A stretch of 64,000 nucleotides of DNA from Nonomuraea endophytica. GTDB taxonomy: Bacteria > Actinomycetota > Actinomycetes > Streptosporangiales > Streptosporangiaceae. The position numbers and the translations under genes are program-made. The notes under the pieces are model-generated. The model did no database searches, was not told the origin of the DNA, and saw only the letters and a list, made by a program, of their open reading frames with translations. The stretch's first letter is position 1; every line of letters begins with the position of its first letter. The stretch spans positions 124,001-188,000 of the forward strand of contig NZ_JACHIN010000011.1 of assembly GCF_014203235.1 (NCBI RefSeq), in the 5' to 3' direction. Positions 60,161-64,000 of the stretch are shown here, piece after piece.

Positions 60161-61357
60161 ATGAAGAAGCTCTCCTCGGCCCTGTGCCTCGCCGTTGTCA
60201 CCACCCTCGCGGTCTCCGCCCCCGCCCACGCGGCCGCCGTCGACGACTGCCCGGTCCCCGCGCCCGTCGTCGACCCGCCGATCCAGGTACCGCCGATCAA
60301 CGACCAGGCACTCGCCAAGAGCATCGCCGGGCTGCCCGCCGCCGACGCCACGGCCGCGATCGTCCGCGTGGGCGGCACGCGGGGATCGTGGCGCGGCGTG
60401 AGCGGGATCGCCGACCTGCGCACCCAACGACCCGCCACCGCGAACGCGCGCTTCCGCGCGGGCAGCGTCACCAAGATGTTCACCACCGCGGTCGTCCTCC
60501 AACTGAACGCCGAGGGCGAACTGGCCCTCCACGACACGGTCCAGGACCACCTGCCCGGCCTGCTCCCCGCCGACTATCCCCCGATCCAGATCGGTCAGCT
60601 GCTCAACCACACCAGCGGCCTGCCCGCACCGAAGATCGACCCCTCCTTCGCGGAGGTCTACAAGACCAGATTCAAGAAGTGGACCCCGCGGGAGTACGTG
60701 GCGCTGGCCACCGAGAACCCCGTGCAGTTCGATCCCGGCACCAAACAGCAGTACACCAACATCAACACCTTCGTCGCGGGCCTGCTCATCGAGAAGATCA
60801 CCGGCCGCTCTTACGAGCGCGAGGTCACCAACCGCATCCTGCGCCCGTACGGCATGCGCGACAGCTACCTGCCCGGCGACTCGGTCCGCATCCACGGCCG
60901 CCACCACCAGGGCTACCAGCTCGTCCCCGAAGGCTTCCCCGACTCCACCCGCTACGGCGCGGCCTTCGTGGTGAACATGACCAAGATGAGCGTCACCTCC
61001 ACCTGGGCCTCGGGCGACCTCATCTCGACCACCGCCGACCTGGAGAAGTTCGTCCGCGCGCTGTTCTCGGGCAAGATCGTGCCCTCAGCGCAGCTGGAGC
61101 CGATGTTCACGGTCCCCCGCGTGACGACCTACGGCACGTGCGAGCCCGCCGCGTACACCTCAGGCATGAGCAGAATGGTCCTGCCCGGCGGCCTCGTCGC
61201 CTACGGCAAGACCGGCGCCCGCTACGGCTACTCGGCAGGAGTGGGCGCCACCCGCGACCTGAGCAGGACCCTCGTGTACTCCATCAACTCCACCGACGCC
61301 AAGTCCTCCGGCCAGAACCAGCGCGGCCTGGCCGTGGCACTGGCCGCCCTGCGATGA
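60161..61357 (+). CDS. Secreted serine hydrolase (class C beta-lactamase / DD-peptidase family)
   Basis: Protein of 398 residues. The signal peptide MKKLSSALCLAVVTTLAVSA with PAHAA is followed by a penicillin-binding/beta-lactamase class C fold. SxxK is Ser102-Val-Thr-Lys105 (GSVTKMF), YxN is Tyr198-Thr-Asn200 (QQYTN), and the third motif is YGKTGARYGYS near 355. Probably an extracellular D-alanyl-D-alanine carboxypeptidase or esterase of the R61 type. ATG at 60161 directly precedes the signal peptide; the ribosome binding site is weak. Confidence 0.85.
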   Translation: MKKLSSALCLAVVTTLAVSAPAHAAAVDDCPVPAPVVDPPIQVPPINDQALAKSIAGLPAADATAAIVRVGGTRGSWRGVSGIADLRTQRPATANARFRAGSVTKMFTTAVVLQLNAEGELALHDTVQDHLPGLLPADYPPIQIGQLLNHTSGLPAPKIDPSFAEVYKTRFKKWTPREYVALATENPVQFDPGTKQQYTNINTFVAGLLIEKITGRSYEREVTNRILRPYGMRDSYLPGDSVRIHGRHHQGYQLVPEGFPDSTRYGAAFVVNMTKMSVTSTWASGDLISTTADLEKFVRALFSGKIVPSAQLEPMFTVPRVTTYGTCEPAAYTSGMSRMVLPGGLVAYGKTGARYGYSAGVGATRDLSRTLVYSINSTDAKSSGQNQRGLAVALAALR

Positions 61358-61595
61358 ACGACGGCAAGCCCGCCGCGTGACCCAGACGAACCCGACGAGG
61401 ACGAATGACCCCGCAGCGCGGTCCACCCTGATCGCGTCGGCCGCGCACCGTGGACCGCGATGATCCACCAGCGCTGAATTCGATGACCGCGCAGCGATGA
61501 TTTCCTGTTCGCGCCCGAGTCTGACTGTCGATGGAGGCGGACCGAGGACTGGGCCACTCACGTCATCGACACGAATCGGACAAGCAGGAGGCGAT

Positions 61596-62819
61596 ATGAG
61601 CGGCATCAGGGTATTGGTGGCGGGGGCCGGCATCGCGGGGCCGGCGCTGGCCCACTGGCTGCGCCGGCGGGGGGCCGAGGTGACCGTGGTGGAGCGCGCC
61701 CCGGCGCTGCGCCCCGGAGGGCAGGCGGTGGACGCGCGCGGGGTGGCCAAGGAGGTCATCCGGCGGATGAGGCTGGACTCGGCGGTACGCGCCGCCTGCA
61801 CCGATACCGCCGGCGCGTACATCGTGGACACGGACGGGAACGTGCTGGAGACCCACCGCGCGGACGACCACGACGGCGACGGGTTCATCGCGGATATCGA
61901 GATCCTGCGCGGGGATCTGTCCCGAGTGCTCTACGACGACACCCGGGACGGTGTCGAGTACGTCTTCGGTGACCGGATCGCCGAGCTCAGCCAGGACGCG
62001 GACGGGGTTGACGTGGTCTTCGCCGGCGGCGACCGGCGGCGCTTCGATCTGGTGATCGGGGCCGACGGGCTGCACTCGCAGTTGCGAGCGATGGTCTTCG
62101 AGCCGCGCGAGCACCTCATCCGCCATCTCGGGCTCGTGCTGGCCTTCTACAGCGTGCCCAACGAGTTCGGCGTGGACCGCTGGATGATCGACTATCAGGA
62201 GGCCGGACGGTCCGCCGGCCTGCGGCCCATCCCGGACGCCACCCGGGCGATGGCCATGTTCTCCTTCCCCGCGGCCGACTTCGACGTCGACTACCGCGAC
62301 GTCGCGGCGCAGAAGCGCCTGCTGTGCGAGCGGATGGACGGTTTCGGCTGGTTGACCCCGCGCATCCTCGCGCACGTGGACGACACCCCGGACTTCTATC
62401 TGGACCAGGTCGCTCAGGTGGTGATGGACCGCTGGTCGAGCGGACGGGTGGCGCTGCTCGGGGACGCGGCGTGCAGCGCGTCGCCGATGTCCGGGGCGGG
62501 CACCGGGCTGGCCCTGGTCGGCGCCTACCTGCTGGCCGGAGAGCTGGCCGCCGCCGGGTGGGACCCGGAGGCCGGGTTCGCCGGCTACGAGGCCCGGATG
62601 CGCCCGTACGTGGAGGCCAACCAGGAGATCGGCCGGTTGCACGTGCACAGCCTCGGGGTTCCGGGGCCGGATGCCGAGCCGAGCCCCGATTTCGCCGGCG
62701 AATGGTTCACCGAACTGGTCGAACGTGCGCTCAACGGCGTCGAGCTGCCCGACTACGCAGGGGTGCCGGACTCCGGGGAGTCGGCCGGACAACCGATGAT
62801 CTCGTCGGCCAACCCGTAG
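61596..62819 (+). CDS. FAD-dependent aromatic monooxygenase
   Basis: Protein of 407 residues of the PHBH/TetX-like flavoprotein monooxygenases. It has the dinucleotide-binding GAGIAG at 10-15, DLVIGADGLHSQLRAMVF in the middle, and the FAD-ribityl motif VALLGDAACSASPMSGAGTG with LALVGAYLLAGEL. It would hydroxylate a small aromatic or polyketide-like substrate with NAD(P)H and oxygen. ATG at 61596 follows GCAGGAGG. The 238 bp upstream show no gene. Confidence 0.85.
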   Translation: MSGIRVLVAGAGIAGPALAHWLRRRGAEVTVVERAPALRPGGQAVDARGVAKEVIRRMRLDSAVRAACTDTAGAYIVDTDGNVLETHRADDHDGDGFIADIEILRGDLSRVLYDDTRDGVEYVFGDRIAELSQDADGVDVVFAGGDRRRFDLVIGADGLHSQLRAMVFEPREHLIRHLGLVLAFYSVPNEFGVDRWMIDYQEAGRSAGLRPIPDATRAMAMFSFPAADFDVDYRDVAAQKRLLCERMDGFGWLTPRILAHVDDTPDFYLDQVAQVVMDRWSSGRVALLGDAACSASPMSGAGTGLALVGAYLLAGELAAAGWDPEAGFAGYEARMRPYVEANQEIGRLHVHSLGVPGPDAEPSPDFAGEWFTELVERALNGVELPDYAGVPDSGESAGQPMISSANP

Positions 62820-63148
62820 GCCACCGCCGTGGCCGCGGTGAACCCGCGGGCCCGACCGAGTCGGTGGCGACCTGCTCCACCGGCTCGGACTTTCGCGAGC
62901 CACTTCGCGCGTGCCCGGTTTGTAGGTGTGTGGCGTAGCGATAAACGCCAGCCACGAAGGCACATCGCCTGTACGCCGAGTTGCTCCCGGTGGCGGAACG
63001 GGTCCGGGCAGCGACGTCGAGGAGTGATCCCCCTCGAAATCGGCGATCGCATTGGCCTCATGGGGAAACCCGGCCAGAATCGCGATCAAAGCGGGTTCCA
63101 GACCACGCTGGATCCCGGCGACTGCTTCCAGGGAGAGGCGGTTCCTGC
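62820..63148. other. Gap between the monooxygenase and P450 genes
   Basis: No complete gene. A minus-strand frame of about 90 codons without a start (reading LEAVAGIQRGLEPALIAILA, GFPHEANAIADFEGD and DVPSWLAFIATPHTYKPG) has some coding character and may be a remnant. Otherwise nothing recognisable apart from GGGAGAGG before the P450 start. Confidence 0.3.
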
Positions 63149-64000
63149 ATGGTCGTCTACAACCCGAACGACGCCACGCTGCAGCGCGACCCGTACCCGA
63201 CATACGAGGCGCTGCGGAACGAACAGCCCGTCTACCACAACCCCGACCTGGACTTCTACGCGCTGTCGCGGCACGCGGACGTGGCCGCCGTCTGGCGCGA
63301 CAGCCAAGGCGTCTACTCCTCCGACCACGGCGTCACCCTGGAGCAATGGAGCCCCGACGCCCGCCGGTCGATGAGCTTCCTGGCCATGGACCCGCCCGAT
63401 CACACCGCGGTACGCGGCCTCATCTCCCGAGCCTTCACCCCCGGACGCATCCACCGTCTCGAACCACGCATCCGCGAACTGGCCCGCACCTACGCGACCA
63501 CCGCGATCGAGCAGGGCTCATTCGACTTCATCACCGGCTTCGCAGCCCGCGTACCCGTCGACGTGATCAGCGAGCTCATCGGCGTCCCGGCCGCCGACCG
63601 GCCGATGCTGCTACGGCTCAGCCAGCAGATCATCCAGCGTGACGACCTGACCGGCCGGCTCACCGCAGGGGTACGGCAGGCCAACCTTGAACTCCACACC
63701 TACTATCGGCAGCTCATCACCGAACGCCGCCGGCAGCCGCAGGACGACCTCGCCACCGCGCTGCTGGAGGCCGAGCTCGACGGCCGTCGGCTCCAGGACG
63801 CCGACGTAGCGGCCACGCTCATGCTGCTGGGCGTCGCGGGCAACGAGACCACCATCAAGTTGATCGGAACGGCATGGCGCTTGGCCTGGACACATCCCGA
63901 CCTACGCGAACAGATCTGGACCGGCCGAATCCCGGTGCGCGCATGGGCGGAGGAGACACTGCGCTTCGAGGGCCCCTCGCAGTACACCATGCGGCGCACG
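63149..64000 (+). CDS. Cytochrome P450, cut by the window end
   Basis: The first 284 residues of a bacterial CYP are present; the frame is open at the window edge. Seen are DPYPTYEALRNEQPVYHNPD, the FLAMDPPDHTAVRGLISRAF segment (about 78-96), the I-helix oxygen-activation motif AGNETT (230-235) and the ExxR motif Glu269-Thr-Leu-Arg272. The heme-ligand cysteine loop lies beyond the window. ATG at 63149 follows GGGAGAGG at about 63131. It is downstream of an FAD monooxygenase on the same strand, so both may serve one oxidative pathway. Confidence 0.9.
   Translation, partial: MVVYNPNDATLQRDPYPTYEALRNEQPVYHNPDLDFYALSRHADVAAVWRDSQGVYSSDHGVTLEQWSPDARRSMSFLAMDPPDHTAVRGLISRAFTPGRIHRLEPRIRELARTYATTAIEQGSFDFITGFAARVPVDVISELIGVPAADRPMLLRLSQQIIQRDDLTGRLTAGVRQANLELHTYYRQLITERRRQPQDDLATALLEAELDGRRLQDADVAATLMLLGVAGNETTIKLIGTAWRLAWTHPDLREQIWTGRIPVRAWAEETLRFEGPSQYTMRRT

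Noticed and set aside
60092..60907. A 271-codon minus-strand frame opposite the serine hydrolase
   Set aside because: Low-complexity shadow; the plus strand carries SxxK, YxN and KTG motifs.

Overview
The window is very GC-rich DNA from an actinomycete. GTG and TTG starts are frequent, third codon positions are almost always G or C, and many genes start on or within a few bases of their likely transcription start. The gene families (MmyB-type XRE regulators, MerR/GyrI pairs, PH-domain pairs, DUF6204, DUF4037, DUF4242, an ATPase-LuxR regulator, HEAT-repeat proteins) fit a large soil genome such as those of the Streptosporangiales. The genus is an inference. I saw no rRNA, tRNA or CRISPR array.

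Left part, 0-10 kb: an [NiFe]-hydrogenase CO-ligand protein (HypX), then a MurA-like enolpyruvyl transferase fused to an XRE helix-turn-helix. Next come an EamA permease with a double palindromic operator, an SDR that has lost its catalytic residues paired with a divergent TetR, a CHMI-family protein, an MGT-type glycosyltransferase, a tyrosine recombinase, and an MmyB-type regulator divergent from a small membrane protein.

10-23 kb: mostly regulator/target pairs. These are TetR with DUF6204, two coupled PH-domain membrane proteins, a protein made of two tandem P-loop domains (the second degenerate), MerR with an MFS exporter, ArsR with an SRPBCC protein, MerR with a GyrI-like protein, DUF4037, a YigZ/IMPACT protein, a membrane-anchored S33 hydrolase, and a methyltransferase with its TetR.

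23-37 kb: two hydantoinase-type operons on the minus strand. The first is epoxide hydrolase, HyuA, HyuB. The second is MFS transporter, short HyuA-like protein, DUF917 protein, PucR regulator, joined by three successive 4-base stop/start overlaps. Between them lie a 764-residue ATPase-LuxR regulator with a small partner gene and a divergent, apparently shortened ATPase.

37-48 kb: a transmembrane Ser/Thr kinase, MarR with an F420-type oxidoreductase, a three-gene sugar-type ABC importer with a divergent TetR, a cupin/DUF4242 pair, a HAD phosphatase followed by a GntR regulator, a GH26-like lipoprotein, and a formylglycine-generating-enzyme-like protein.

48.8-60.1 kb is a plastic segment. It holds two HEAT-repeat proteins (one of 1142 residues), a membrane-anchored protein of lower GC, several broken genes (including an AraC-type gene disrupted by a 10-bp tandem duplication), a secreted BP74-like protein and a recombinase remnant. 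The right end carries a TetR/DHA2 exporter pair inside this segment, then a secreted class-C serine hydrolase, an FAD monooxygenase and a cytochrome P450 cut by the window edge. The most promising candidates for undescribed biology are the MFS/HyuA-like/DUF917/PucR operon, the ATPase-LuxR locus with its partners, and a 20-bp sequence found identically at two sites.
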